Assembly: GCF_900105805.1 (NCBI RefSeq)
Contig: NZ_LT629788.1
Location: forward strand, 2,542,001-2,606,000
Direction: 5' to 3'
DNA from: Pseudomonas moraviensis
GTDB lineage: Bacteria > Pseudomonadota > Gammaproteobacteria > Pseudomonadales > Pseudomonadaceae
Length of the DNA: 64,000 nt
The translations under genes were made by a program, and so were the position numbers. Below, in pieces: positions 32,891 through 42,612 of this stretch (the stretch's first letter is position 1; every line of letters starts with the position of its first letter). Under the pieces are notes generated by a model that was not told the DNA's origin, did no database searches, and worked only from the letters and a program-made list of their open reading frames with translations.

Positions 32891-33958
32891 TTAATACCCG
32901 GTCATTTCCAGATAGCCCTGGCCAAGATGGCTGCCATTGATCTTCACCGGCCCTTCCCAGTACGGGATACGCAAATCCATCCACGCATTGCGGTTGATCG
33001 CGTCAACGCTGATATCGAGCTTCTTGTCAGGAATACGGATCGACCATTTCACCGGCATCGGCCGATCAGCCACCTTGGCCGTGTCCTGCGGCACAAGACT
33101 GATCTGCTCGCTGCGCAACGTCTGAATCTGCCCGTCAGCGGCGATCCACGTGCCGGTCAGATAAGGCGCGCCGTCCTTCTGCCGCATGCGATAAAGCATC
33201 ACGTGTTCGCCGCTGTCCAGGTGCAGGGAGAACCAGTCCCAGCCAGTCTGGTTGGCAGTCAGCGGTTGACTGCTCCACTCGCGATCAAGCCATGCCGGGC
33301 CACTGACGGTGTAAGTCTGGCCATCGATCTGCAGCGTGCCGCTGGCCTGGAAAAAAGGTTGGCTGTAGTAGTACGAGGCCTGGCCTTCTTCGGATTTCTG
33401 GCTGAAGCCGCTGTCGCCCTGCAGCACCAGCGGGCGGCTGGAGGTGAGGCGCAGCTGATACGCGAAATTTTTATCGCGGGCGCTGAGCTGCATATCGCTC
33501 AGCGGATCCTGCGCTTGACTGGCAAACATCCAGTCATCGATCCACGCCTCGAACGGCGCCAGCCGCACCCCGGCCTGCCCTACTCCGCCGCGGGCGTAGC
33601 GCTCGGCGGCGTGATGAACCGAACGCGAGGTGACCGCCGCATGACCAAGCCAGATCGTCTGATTGCCCCACCCGGCCTGCTCGGCGAGCGGTTTCAGGGC
33701 GCTGCGAAACAGCGTCCATTGCACGCCGAAATCATTGCCCTGCTGATCCTTGAGATTGGCGGTGACGTACCACCACTCGATGCGGAAACCATCATGCGCG
33801 CCGTGATCGGCAGGGAAACTGAACATCCGACCGGGCACCACCGGGGTGAACGATTGCGCCTGATCGCCCATGCCGGCGAAGCCTTTCTCCTCGGGTGCGG
33901 GCTGATCGCAACCACCGAGCAGCAACACGAGCATCAGCACGACGCCGTTAATCCTCAT
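32891..33958 (-). CDS. AttH/CrtC-like lipoprotein with lipocalin-like domains
   Basis: A 355-residue predicted lipoprotein: the signal ends in the lipobox LLLGGC, so it would be anchored at Cys16. The mature protein shows the AttH/hydroxyneurosporene-synthase pattern, notably IEWWYVTANLKDQQG, PAWLDREWSSQPL and GWDWFSLHLDSGEHVMLY. Homologues in att operons act with an ABC transporter. The ATG at 33958 overlaps the end of the permease gene by 11 bases. It may deliver or bind a hydrophobic substrate. Known att systems are tied to attachment or lipid export, but the substrate here is unknown. Confidence 0.82.
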   Translation of the reverse strand: MRINGVVLMLVLLLGGCDQPAPEEKGFAGMGDQAQSFTPVVPGRMFSFPADHGAHDGFRIEWWYVTANLKDQQGNDFGVQWTLFRSALKPLAEQAGWGNQTIWLGHAAVTSRSVHHAAERYARGGVGQAGVRLAPFEAWIDDWMFASQAQDPLSDMQLSARDKNFAYQLRLTSSRPLVLQGDSGFSQKSEEGQASYYYSQPFFQASGTLQIDGQTYTVSGPAWLDREWSSQPLTANQTGWDWFSLHLDSGEHVMLYRMRQKDGAPYLTGTWIAADGQIQTLRSEQISLVPQDTAKVADRPMPVKWSIRIPDKKLDISVDAINRNAWMDLRIPYWEGPVKINGSHLGQGYLEMTGY

Positions 33959-36416
33959 GGGCAAACGTCCTCAGCAAATCCGCCGGTTGCGTGCGATACA
34001 ACGAATACAGCGGCCATGCCGAGGCCAGTAAAGTCGCGAGCAACGCCAGGCCCATCAGTTGCAACAACTGCAACGGGAACACCCGCAACGGCAGTCGCCA
34101 GCCGAACGCTTGCACATTGATTACCGCATCCAGGCACCATGCCAGCGCGATACCCAGCGGTAATGCCAGCAACAAAGTCAGTATCGCCAACAGCCAGGTC
34201 TGACCGAGGTTGAGCAGCATCAGTTGTTTACGTGTCACGCCCAATGCCCACAGCGGTGCAAGTTGACTGAGCCGACTCTGGCTCTGGGTCAGCAGACTGA
34301 TGAACAGCGCCACGCCAGCCACGGCCAACGTCAGGCTGTTCAACGCCGCCGTCGCGGCAAAGGTGCGTTCGAAGACTTGCACCGACCAGCCCTTGAGCCG
34401 CGCCTGATCGATGATGCGGTTGTCATCCAGCTCAAAGCGCGCCTGCAAGGCGTTGAGCAGTGCCGGAATCTGCGCTGGATCGATACGCAAGTTGAAGCGG
34501 TTCGGGGTGAGCTGCGGCCAGCCTCGCAGCAGGTGATCGCTGCTGATCAGCACATGCCCTTTCGGATTGCCATAGTCAGCGTAGATGCCGACGATGCGCG
34601 GCGACCACGTGCCGTTTGGCGTGGGGATGCGCAGATGCTCGCCCGCTTTGAGTTTCAGGCGTCGCGCCAGTTGTTCGCTGAGCATCACTGCATCATCCGC
34701 GGCCAGTTTTCCCCACGGATCTCCGCCACTGCTGTCGAGCAGCGGCCAGTGCTGGCGATAGTGCGGGTGGTCGATGATGCCGTAGACATCGGCCGGCCAG
34801 CCTTGCAGCGTCACCGAAACCTGCCAGTTGGGCAGCACAGCGGTCACGTTGGGCTGCTGCTTGAGCCAACTGTGCATCTCGCGCGCCTGAGCCGGGTTGG
34901 CCGGGTTGATGTACAACTCGGCGCTCAGGCGTTGTTCGAGCCAGTCGTTGAAGGTCTGGCGAAAACCGGCGGTCATGCTGCCGGCGCCGATATTGGCGGC
35001 GAGCGCCAACAGCAGCGCCATCAGCGCCAGACTCAGGGCTGGCAGTTGCTGGCGGCAGTCGGCGAGAAACCACTGGCCGAGCACCGACCGACTACGCCCG
35101 AGCAACGGGTTCAACAACGCGCTGAGCAGCACCGGCAAGGCCAGCGCGGCACCGAGCAACAGCCCGGCCATGAGCACGAAACCGCTGCTCAGGCTGTCAC
35201 CCCAGATCAGCGCGGCCAGCGCAATCGCCAGCAGCGCTGTCGCCAGCCAACCCTGCCGACGCAACCAGCGCGAATACTGTTGATGCCAGGCCTGCGGATC
35301 AGCCACCGCCAGCAACGGCAGACGCGCCGCCCGCAGCAGACTGTTGGCCCCGGCCAGCAACGCGCCGAACAGGCTCAAACCGATGCCGCTGAACCACCAC
35401 CAGGGGCTCAAACGCAACTGTCCCGCCACCTCCGCGCCGTACAATCCGCGCAGACTGGCGGCGACGTCCGGCAGCAGCACGCTGGCCAGCCAATAGCCGC
35501 TGATCACACCGAGCAGCCCACCGATCAGTGCCAGCCCGCCCAGTTCAACCACCAGACACGCGATCAGCGTTCGCGCACTGACACCACAGGCGCGCAATGT
35601 GCGCAGCAGGCCTCGGCGCTGTTCCAGAGCGAGGCCGATGGCGGCGTGGACGATGAACAAACCGACCAGAAACGACAGAAATCCCAAGGCATCGAGATTG
35701 AGGTGAAAGCTCTCGGTCAGCCGCGCGAGATTGTTTTCTTCGCCGCTGCTTTTGAGCTGCAAGCGATCGCTGATACTGGCTGGTAATTCTTGATGAAAGT
35801 CCTTGGGCAACAGAAGCCGCGACAATTGCTCGGGTTGTTCGAGCAGGCTTTGCGCGACGCCGATGTCGACCAGCAACAGGCCCGGGGCCATGTCTTTCTG
35901 TGCGAGCAGCGGCGGCAGTTGATGACCGCTGACGGTTTGCGGCCTCTCACCCTCGCGCAAGCCGAGCATTTGCAGGGTGTCCGGAGAAATCCAGGTGCTG
36001 CCCGGCGGACTGAAGAATTCGACGATGCGCTCGATCGGCATCGCCTGCCCGGCCACTGCGGAGTCCGTCGGCAGCGACACCGGCTCGATGCCCATCACCT
36101 GAATGCGTTGGTCTTCGTGGCCCTTGAGTGTCAGCCGGCCCTGCAGCACCGGCGACACCGGCCAGCCCTGGCGGCGCAGCTCGATGAACCAGCGCTGGGG
36201 AAACGGCGCACCGTTCGGCGTGCTCAGGCTGGCTTGCGGTTCGCCGCCGATCATCTGGCTGGCCCGCGCATAGCTGTCACGTGCCTGACTGTTCAGCGCC
36301 TCGACGCCAGTGAGCAGACTGGTGGCCAGCCACAGTCCGGTGAGCACACTGAAAAACTGCACGGGATGGCGCCGCCAGTGGCTGAGCAGCGCGCGCAGGG
36401 TTTGCCGCCAGATCAT
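33948..36416 (-). CDS. FtsX-like ABC transporter permease
   Basis: An 822-residue membrane protein of the MacB/FtsX type. It has an N-terminal anchor (FFSVLTGLWLATSLLTG), a large periplasmic domain, a first FtsX helix group near residues 240-330 (LEQRRGLLRTLRACGVSART), a middle helical pair and a final FtsX block (LSQLAPLWALGVTRKQLMLL) near residues 690-810. The two FtsX units in one chain mean one polypeptide replaces the separate AttF and AttG permeases. The start overlaps the ATPase stop (TGATG). This type usually works as a mechanotransmitter or extracts lipoproteins. Confidence 0.88.
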   Translation of the reverse strand: MIWRQTLRALLSHWRRHPVQFFSVLTGLWLATSLLTGVEALNSQARDSYARASQMIGGEPQASLSTPNGAPFPQRWFIELRRQGWPVSPVLQGRLTLKGHEDQRIQVMGIEPVSLPTDSAVAGQAMPIERIVEFFSPPGSTWISPDTLQMLGLREGERPQTVSGHQLPPLLAQKDMAPGLLLVDIGVAQSLLEQPEQLSRLLLPKDFHQELPASISDRLQLKSSGEENNLARLTESFHLNLDALGFLSFLVGLFIVHAAIGLALEQRRGLLRTLRACGVSARTLIACLVVELGGLALIGGLLGVISGYWLASVLLPDVAASLRGLYGAEVAGQLRLSPWWWFSGIGLSLFGALLAGANSLLRAARLPLLAVADPQAWHQQYSRWLRRQGWLATALLAIALAALIWGDSLSSGFVLMAGLLLGAALALPVLLSALLNPLLGRSRSVLGQWFLADCRQQLPALSLALMALLLALAANIGAGSMTAGFRQTFNDWLEQRLSAELYINPANPAQAREMHSWLKQQPNVTAVLPNWQVSVTLQGWPADVYGIIDHPHYRQHWPLLDSSGGDPWGKLAADDAVMLSEQLARRLKLKAGEHLRIPTPNGTWSPRIVGIYADYGNPKGHVLISSDHLLRGWPQLTPNRFNLRIDPAQIPALLNALQARFELDDNRIIDQARLKGWSVQVFERTFAATAALNSLTLAVAGVALFISLLTQSQSRLSQLAPLWALGVTRKQLMLLNLGQTWLLAILTLLLALPLGIALAWCLDAVINVQAFGWRLPLRVFPLQLLQLMGLALLATLLASAWPLYSLYRTQPADLLRTFAHED

Positions 36417-37069
36417 CAGGCGACCCGCCCGTTCGACAACACCACACGCTGGGCCAATCGCGCCGCGACGCGCTGACTGTGGGTGACCATCAACAAGGTC
36501 GTCGGCGTGTCATCGAGCAATTCCAGCAACAGCCGTAGCACTTCATCGCTGGTCGCTTCATCGAGGCTGCCAGTGGGTTCATCGGCCAGCAGCAATTTCG
36601 GCTGTGAAGCCAATGCCCGGCCCAGCGCCACCCGTTGCTGCTGGCCGCCGGAAAGTTGCTCGGGATACCGCGAGAGCAGATCGCCCAGACCCAGACGCTG
36701 CACCAGATGCGCCTGCCAGCGCGGCTCATGGCGCCCGGCCAGGCGCGCCTGAAAGGCCAGATTGTCTTCCACGCGCAAACTGCCGATCAGGTTGAACTGC
36801 TGAAATACCAGACCGATTTCCGTGCGGCGCCAATTGGCCAGTTGCGCTTCGCTCATGGCTTCCAGGCGATGTTCGCCGCTGCGGATGCTGCCGCTGTCGA
36901 CCTTGTCCAGCCCCGCCACCAGATGCAGCAGCGTGCTTTTGCCACTGCCCGATTCGCCCATCAGCGCCAGGCTGCCACCGGCCGCCAGCGTCAGGTCGAC
37001 GCCTTGCAGCACCGGCAACACTCCCTGTGGCGTGGCATAGCTTTTGAAAACGTCGCGAACCTCAAGCAT
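36416..37069 (-). CDS. ABC transporter ATP-binding protein (LolD/MacB type)
   Basis: A 217-residue ATPase with Walker A GESGSGKST, Q-loop FQQFNL, signature LSGGQQQR, Walker B LLLADEPTGSLD and switch histidine MVTHS. It is the first gene of the three-gene operon with the FtsX permease and AttH-like lipoprotein. The ATG at 37069 is preferred over an upstream TTG. A 138-base divergent gap separates it from the alkylsulfatase gene and must hold both promoters. Confidence 0.92.
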   Translation of the reverse strand: MLEVRDVFKSYATPQGVLPVLQGVDLTLAAGGSLALMGESGSGKSTLLHLVAGLDKVDSGSIRSGEHRLEAMSEAQLANWRRTEIGLVFQQFNLIGSLRVEDNLAFQARLAGRHEPRWQAHLVQRLGLGDLLSRYPEQLSGGQQQRVALGRALASQPKLLLADEPTGSLDEATSDEVLRLLLELLDDTPTTLLMVTHSQRVAARLAQRVVLSNGRVA

Positions 37070-37207
37070 GGGCAAACCCGATCAGTGAACCTGGACCTAG
37101 GATAGCGGCCCTGAATGTTTTTTGTCCGCTGATGATCATCGCCAACCTTGCGCCGCGTCCTACGCTGCCGGTTGTTCGGCCATAACGATAAAAAACCGGA
37201 GACACCC

Positions 37208-39181
37208 ATGCCCCGTTTCACTTTGAGCCCGCGCGGCCTGCTGACCTGCCTGATCACCGCTTGCCTGAGTCAGTCGCTGCTCGCCGCTGACAGCCCGGTT
37301 GCGCCAAGCGTGCAAACCGCCGCGAGCAACGCTGGCGTCCTGAACACCCTGCCGTTCAGCGACCGCACCGATTTCGAGTCCGTCAGCAAAGGTTTGATCG
37401 CACCGTTCAAGGGCCAGATCAAGGATGCCGCCGGCAAAGTCATCTGGAACGTCAACGCCTATGACTTCCTCGCTGAGGACAAGGCGCCGGAATCGGTCAA
37501 TCCGAGCCTGTGGCGACTGGCCCGGCTCAACGCCCACGCCGGTCTGTTCGAGGTCAGCCCCAAGCTGTATCAAGTGCGCGGGCTCGACCTGGCCAACATG
37601 ACCATCATCGAAGGTGACGAAGGGCTGATCATCATCGATCCGCTGACCATCGCCGAAACCGCCAGGGCTGCGCTGGATCTGTACTACGCCAACCGACCGC
37701 GCAAACCAGTCGTTGCGGTGATCTACAGTCACACTCATGTCGACCACTTCGGCGGGGTGCGCGGGGTGATCAATGAGGCCGACGTCAAGGCCGGCAAGGT
37801 CAAGGTTTATGCGCCGGTCGGTTTCATGGAACACGTGATGAGCGAGAACGTCATGGCCGGCAATGCCATGAGCCGCCGCGCGCAGTACCAGTTCGGCAGT
37901 CTGTTGCCGCGCAGTGAAAAAGGTCAGGTCGACGCTGGCCTTGGCAAGAGCGCGCCCAGCGGCGGCACGGTCACGCTGATCGCGCCCACCGAGCTGATCG
38001 CCGAGCCGCTGGAAACTCGCACCATCGCTGGCCTGCAAGTTGAATTTCAACTGACCCCGGGCACCGAAGCGCCGGCGGAGATGAACCTGTATCTCCCCGA
38101 GTTGAAAGCCTTGTGCATGGCCGAAAACGCCACGCAGATGATGCACAACATCCTCACTCCGCGCGGCGCGCAAGTGCGTGATGCCAAGGCCTGGTCGCAA
38201 TATCTCGATGACAGCCTGGCGCGCTATGGTGACAAAGCCGACGTGCTGTTCGCTCAGCACAACTGGCCGACCTGGGGCGGCGAGCGAATTCGTACTCTGC
38301 TCGCCGATCAGCGCGACATGTACGCCTTCATCAACGACCGCACCCTGCATTTGCTCAACCAGGGCCTGACGCCGCTGGAAATCGCCGAGGCGATCAAAAA
38401 ACTGCCCGGCTCGCTCGATCAGAAGTGGTACACCCGCGGCTACTACGGCTCGCTGAGTTTCAACACCCGCGCGGTGTATCAGCGCTACATGGGTTTCTAC
38501 GACGGCAACCCGGCCAACCTCAATCCGCTGCCGCCGGTGGAGGCAGCCAGACGTTCGGTCGAGGCCATGGGCGGTGCCACGTCGGTGCTGGAGAAAATGC
38601 GCAGTGCGATGGCCAGCGCGGACTACCGTTGGGCCGCGCAGTTGGGCAATCAGCTGCTGTTCGCTGACCCGGACAACGCGGATGCACGCAAGGCTCAGGC
38701 CGAGACCCTGGAGCAGCTGGGTTATCAAAGCGAGAACGCCACCTGGCGCAACATGTACCTGACCGGGGCGATGGAACTGCGCGTCGGCGTGCCGCCGCGA
38801 TCAGCCAATTCCGTGTCGGCGGACATGGTGCGGGCGATGAGTCCGGAAATGTTCTTCGACTACCTCGCGGTACGCCTGGACAGCGACAAAGCCGTGGCCA
38901 ATGACCTGACGCTGAACTGGACGTTCGACGATGTGCAAAGGGATTTCACCCTGACCTTGCGCAACGGCGTGCTGACTCACCGCGCCGGCCTGAATCCGGC
39001 GGCGGATGCCAGTGTCAGCCTCAGCCGCGATACGCTGGAAAAGATCAGCCTCAAGCAACTGGACTTCCCGACGGCGATGCAGAAGGGGCTGGTGAAGCTG
39101 CAGGGTAATGGTCAGAAATTCGGGCTGTTGATGGGCAGCCTGGATACATTCGGACCGCAGTTCAATATCGTCACGCCGTAA
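37208..39181 (+). CDS. SdsA-type alkyl/aryl-sulfatase
   Basis: A 657-residue secreted zinc sulfatase that hydrolyses primary alkyl sulfates such as SDS. The length matches SdsA1. A signal peptide ends near LLAAD. The metallo-beta-lactamase motif HTHVDHFGG is at residues 175-183. Further family blocks are AENATQMMHNILTPRGAQVRD and the SCP2-like C-terminal lipid-binding domain (about 540-657, with LTLRNGVLTHRAGLNP). The start at 37208 follows a weak CGGAGACACC site. No regulator is adjacent. Confidence 0.9.
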   Translation: MPRFTLSPRGLLTCLITACLSQSLLAADSPVAPSVQTAASNAGVLNTLPFSDRTDFESVSKGLIAPFKGQIKDAAGKVIWNVNAYDFLAEDKAPESVNPSLWRLARLNAHAGLFEVSPKLYQVRGLDLANMTIIEGDEGLIIIDPLTIAETARAALDLYYANRPRKPVVAVIYSHTHVDHFGGVRGVINEADVKAGKVKVYAPVGFMEHVMSENVMAGNAMSRRAQYQFGSLLPRSEKGQVDAGLGKSAPSGGTVTLIAPTELIAEPLETRTIAGLQVEFQLTPGTEAPAEMNLYLPELKALCMAENATQMMHNILTPRGAQVRDAKAWSQYLDDSLARYGDKADVLFAQHNWPTWGGERIRTLLADQRDMYAFINDRTLHLLNQGLTPLEIAEAIKKLPGSLDQKWYTRGYYGSLSFNTRAVYQRYMGFYDGNPANLNPLPPVEAARRSVEAMGGATSVLEKMRSAMASADYRWAAQLGNQLLFADPDNADARKAQAETLEQLGYQSENATWRNMYLTGAMELRVGVPPRSANSVSADMVRAMSPEMFFDYLAVRLDSDKAVANDLTLNWTFDDVQRDFTLTLRNGVLTHRAGLNPAADASVSLSRDTLEKISLKQLDFPTAMQKGLVKLQGNGQKFGLLMGSLDTFGPQFNIVTP

Positions 39182-39189
39182 GTCAAAAG

Positions 39190-39585
39190 CCCCTCACCCT
39201 AGCCCTCTCCCGGAGGGAGAGGGGACCGACCGAGTTGCATGGACGAGGTACGCCGAGTTGGGATAACGAGTTGATGCAATTTTGAATAACACGCAGATCG
39301 GCTCCCATGAGTCATAAGCCCCCTTCCCGGAGGGAGAGGGGACCGACCGAGTTGCATGTACGAGCTACGCCGACGTGGGATAACGAGTTGATGCAATTTT
39401 GAATAACACGCAGATCGGCTCCCATGAGTCATAAGCCCCCTTCCCGGAGGGAGGGGACCGACCGAGTTGCATGTACGAGCTACGCCGACTTGGGATACCG
39501 AGTTGAATTCAATTTTGAATAACACGCAAATCGGCTCCCTTTCCCCCTCGCCCCCTTTGGGGGAGAGGGCTGGGGTGAGGGGGAA
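39190..39585. repeat. Tandem 117-base repeats (three copies) within CCCTCACCC arms
   Basis: A unit containing CGGAGGGAGAGGGGACCGAC, CGAGTTGCATG and TTTTGAATAACACGCAGATC occurs three times with a period of 117 bases (anchor CGGAGG at 39211, 39328 and 39445). The left end carries the CCCTCACCCTAGCCCTCTC arm and the right end (39550-39583) its inverse. The region has no plausible gene and forms the whole gap between the sulfatase and the AraC-type regulator. Confidence 0.85.
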
Positions 39586-39632
39586 AATCTTGCTGACACC
39601 CTCAAAGACGATCAAACACCTCTATCCTGCGT

Positions 39633-40484
39633 TCAACAGACCTGCCCAGTGTTCAGCCGAAACTGCTTCGGCGTAGTCCCGAACTGTTTGCGGAACGCGC
39701 GGATAAAGTTACTGGGCTGCCGATAGCCCAGCCGTTCGGCTATGCGCTCGATCGGCTGATCGCCCGCCGTCAGCCAGTGGCTCGCCATTGTCAGATTGTC
39801 CTGGCGCGCAGGTGCGCTGGCTTCAGCGTGCCAGTGGCGCAGCACGCTTTGGTGCAAAAACGGATTGGCGCCAGGCAAGGCCTGATCGAGACATGAGCGC
39901 GGCAATGTCAGGCGCAGGTGCTCGCCCTGCTCCACCGCAACACCAATTTCACGCAGCAAACTCCCGGCCATTTGCGCAGCGCGCAGGCTGACATTCACAA
40001 ACAAATCTCCCGGCGCCCTGCCCGACCGCCGGGCAATATTGCGCACCAGCGTCACGGCCGCCGCGTCCAGAGCGAAATGATGGAGCGGCTCCTGCAGCGA
40101 ACGCAGGCGCAAATGAGCAACATCGCCTGCCTCGACCAACTCCACCGCGACGTAGTTGATCACCCGTGGCAAGCAGTCGATGAAGCACTTCAGACTGGCG
40201 CGCAAGGTCACCGCCGAGTCGAGGAGAATATTCAGTCCTTGCAGGCAATCGGTCGCCATCCCGTCGGCCAGTTCACAGCCGAACGTCGGCGCCACCCCCG
40301 CCCACTCACACTCACGCCACAACTGTTCAACCGATCGTGCGGCGATCAATTGATGCGCCCCAGCGAGCACTGACGGGCAAATCCCGGCGCGCGCCATCAA
40401 GTGTTGCGGGCACAGTCCGGACTGCCGAGCATGAGCGAGAATCGTGCGGACAAAAGCGCTGGAAGCGAACACAGGCTGGGACAT
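39633..40484 (-). CDS. AraC-family transcriptional regulator, short form
   Basis: A 283-residue regulator. The N-terminal domain resembles the arabinose-binding-type effector domain of OruR-like regulators. The C-terminal helix-turn-helix shows ERIAERLGYRQPSNFIRAFRK and GTTPKQFR, the second AraC HTH. The first HTH region is partly shortened (NLTMASHWLTAGDQPI), giving a chain about 50 residues shorter than the typical 330. It faces the LysR gene across a 97-base gap. No obvious target gene is adjacent. Confidence 0.78.
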   Translation of the reverse strand: MSQPVFASSAFVRTILAHARQSGLCPQHLMARAGICPSVLAGAHQLIAARSVEQLWRECEWAGVAPTFGCELADGMATDCLQGLNILLDSAVTLRASLKCFIDCLPRVINYVAVELVEAGDVAHLRLRSLQEPLHHFALDAAAVTLVRNIARRSGRAPGDLFVNVSLRAAQMAGSLLREIGVAVEQGEHLRLTLPRSCLDQALPGANPFLHQSVLRHWHAEASAPARQDNLTMASHWLTAGDQPIERIAERLGYRQPSNFIRAFRKQFGTTPKQFRLNTGQVC

Positions 40485-40581
40485 GAAGGCGTGCCATGGA
40501 AGACCAGGCGTGTACTTATGCCAGCGGACGTGCTATCGATCCAATGCATTAAAAGTATCCGCAAAATGCAGGAGACGCATG

Positions 40582-41502
40582 ATGGACCTTCGCCAGCTTC
40601 GCCACCTGGTCGCCCTCGCAGACTGTCGCAATTTCGGCCGCGCCGCCGAGGCGATCAACTTGAGCCAACCGGCGTTCAGCCGCAGCATCCAGACGCTGGA
40701 GCGCGACCTCGATTGCGCGCTGGTCGAGCGCAGCAGCCGTGAATTCCGCCTGACCGGGCAAGGTGAATTGGTGCTGCAGCACGCGCGGCGCCTGCTCGCC
40801 GGCAGTCAGGCACTGCACAATGAATTGACGCAATACAACGGCCTCACCGGCGGCGAACTGCAATTCGGTTGCGGCCCGTATCCGGCGCAAGTGCTGGTGC
40901 CCGAAGCGCTGGCCGATTTCATTCAGGCGCATCCGGCGATTCGCACGCGCTTTCACCAAGGCGACTGGCAGCAACTGTCGCTGTGGTTGCGCGAACAGCA
41001 GATCGAGTTTTTCGTCGCGGACGCGCGGCACTTCGTCAGTGATCCGCAGTATCAGGTGCACCAGCTGCGCAGGCGGCCGGGACGGTTTTTCTGTCGCGCC
41101 GGGCATCCGCTGGTTGCGCAGGCAGACCTGCAATTGCGCGCCCTGCTCGATTACCCGATCGTCGGCACGCGCATTCCACCGATGATCCGCAAGGTGCTCG
41201 CCGATATCCTCGGTGAGTCCGACTTCACGCCGAGCGTGGAGTGTGCACAATTCGACGCCATCCAGCGTGTGGTCCTGCGCTCTGATGCCGTGGGTCTGGC
41301 GACGCTTGAGGCCTTGCGTGAACAGCTCGACGAGGGCCTGATCGAGCTGCTCGATTTTGTCGACGTACCGCACGACGAGGCGGCACTGCAATTGGGTTAC
41401 GGCATCGTCAGCCGCGCCGGCTATACCCTGACGCCTGCCGCGCGGGCGATGATCGAGGCGATCCTTAGCGTCGATCAACGTTTGCTGACCGCCAATCGAT
41501 GA
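40582..41502 (+). CDS. LysR-family transcriptional regulator
   Basis: A 306-residue LysR regulator. The winged HTH spans the first 60 residues (LRQLRHLVALADCRNFGRAA, NLSQPAFSRSIQTLERDL, RLTGQGELVL). The rest is the substrate-binding domain. GGAG lies seven bases before ATG 40582; ATG 40579 is the alternative. It is divergent from the AraC gene and 19 bases before another AraC gene. Its target and ligand are unknown. Confidence 0.9.
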   Translation: MDLRQLRHLVALADCRNFGRAAEAINLSQPAFSRSIQTLERDLDCALVERSSREFRLTGQGELVLQHARRLLAGSQALHNELTQYNGLTGGELQFGCGPYPAQVLVPEALADFIQAHPAIRTRFHQGDWQQLSLWLREQQIEFFVADARHFVSDPQYQVHQLRRRPGRFFCRAGHPLVAQADLQLRALLDYPIVGTRIPPMIRKVLADILGESDFTPSVECAQFDAIQRVVLRSDAVGLATLEALREQLDEGLIELLDFVDVPHDEAALQLGYGIVSRAGYTLTPAARAMIEAILSVDQRLLTANR

Positions 41503-41521
41503 CCGCAAGAGCCTGCGCACG

Positions 41522-42541
41522 ATGAGCAAATTCACGCCGTTCGCCGCCAATGCCTTTTACGCGCCGACCCTGTTGCCGGCCATTGAAGAATTGCTCGCGC
41601 GCGGCATTACCCAAGGCGCAATCGAAGCCCAACTGCGCCGCAGCCTGTCTGATCTGCGCACGCCGTTCATGCGCATGCCGCTGCTGATGTCGCGGCGCTT
41701 CTGGTCGTTTGCCGTGGAGCAGAGCGGAGATCCGTCGATCGGTCTGGCGGCGGGTGAACGCTTTGTTTCGACCGCCACCAACGGTTTGACCTATCTGTTC
41801 GATGTCGCCGTGTCGCTGCAACGTGCCTGCGAGTTTTTCGCCGAGTATTTTGCGTTTTTCAACGGGCATTTGCGCATGGAGATCATGCGTGAACACCGTG
41901 GGGTCACGCTGCGTCTGCTCGAGACGGGCAGTCTCGGTGCTCCGGCAGCGCTGACCGATTACATCCTTGTCAGCCTGTGCAGCCTGGTGCGACGCAAGTT
42001 GCTCGCCAGCGGTTTGAAGGGTGACCCGGTGCTGGGTGTGGCGCTGGTGTCGGCAAGCCGCGAACAACACGAAACAGCGTTCCGCGCCCCGGTGAGCGCA
42101 GAGCAGTCATGCGCGGCGATTCAACTGGATCCGCAGCTGTTCGCAATGCCGTTGACGCCGGGCAATCCGGCGCTGGAAGCAACCTTGATCGATTTGCTGG
42201 AGCAGACCCGCCGTCACAGTGAACCGACCTTGCTGGAACAGCTCAGCGATTACCTGATCGAGGATCTGGCGACAGCGCACTGGCAGCAATTCTGCGCAAC
42301 GCAGCATGTGCTCGAGCGCACGGCGGCACGGCGCCTGAAGGCGTTGGGCTGGACCTTCAGCGAACTGCTTGACGAGTATCGCCACTACCGGGCCGAGGAC
42401 CTGTTGCAGGCCGGGGCATTGGAATTGGTGGAAGTGGCGGATCGGTTGGGTTACAGCGATGTGCAGGGATTCAACCGGGCGTGTCTGCGCTGGCTGGGGT
42501 GCGCGCCGGGGGTATATCGGGCGCGGTTCATCAAGGGTTGA
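41522..42541 (+). CDS. AraC-family transcriptional regulator (OruR-like)
   Basis: A 339-residue regulator with an N-terminal arabinose_bd-type domain (PLLMSRRFWSFAVEQSGDPS, LAAGERFV) and a C-terminal AraC HTH, with LELVEVADRLGYSDVQGFNR and WLGCAPGVYR. Proteins with this layout often sense an amino acid or carboxylate. It follows the LysR gene at a 19-base distance and may be co-transcribed. Confidence 0.85.
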   Translation: MSKFTPFAANAFYAPTLLPAIEELLARGITQGAIEAQLRRSLSDLRTPFMRMPLLMSRRFWSFAVEQSGDPSIGLAAGERFVSTATNGLTYLFDVAVSLQRACEFFAEYFAFFNGHLRMEIMREHRGVTLRLLETGSLGAPAALTDYILVSLCSLVRRKLLASGLKGDPVLGVALVSASREQHETAFRAPVSAEQSCAAIQLDPQLFAMPLTPGNPALEATLIDLLEQTRRHSEPTLLEQLSDYLIEDLATAHWQQFCATQHVLERTAARRLKALGWTFSELLDEYRHYRAEDLLQAGALELVEVADRLGYSDVQGFNRACLRWLGCAPGVYRARFIKG

Positions 42542-42564
42542 GATTCTCGCTGGCTGTGCTGTTT

Positions 42565-42593
42565 TTGTTCGCGAGCAGGCTCGCGAAGAGGCC
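42565..42593. repeat. Palindromic REP core
   Basis: TTCGCGAGCAGGCTCGCGAA is a nearly perfect palindrome, a shortened REP without the CTCCCAC tail, between two convergent genes. It may help terminate both. Confidence 0.7.
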
Positions 42594-42612
42594 CGCCCGA
42601 GTGACCTGAAAC

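Noticed and set aside
32873..36476. Plus-strand frames of 415, 520 and 228 residues over the Att-like operon
   Set aside because: All oppose the well-supported lipoprotein, permease and ATPase genes and are rich in Gln/Arg.
39199..39615. 138-residue frame in the tandem repeats
   Set aside because: Its protein repeats PLPPGRGLMTHGSRSACYSK because the DNA repeats; no ribosome site.
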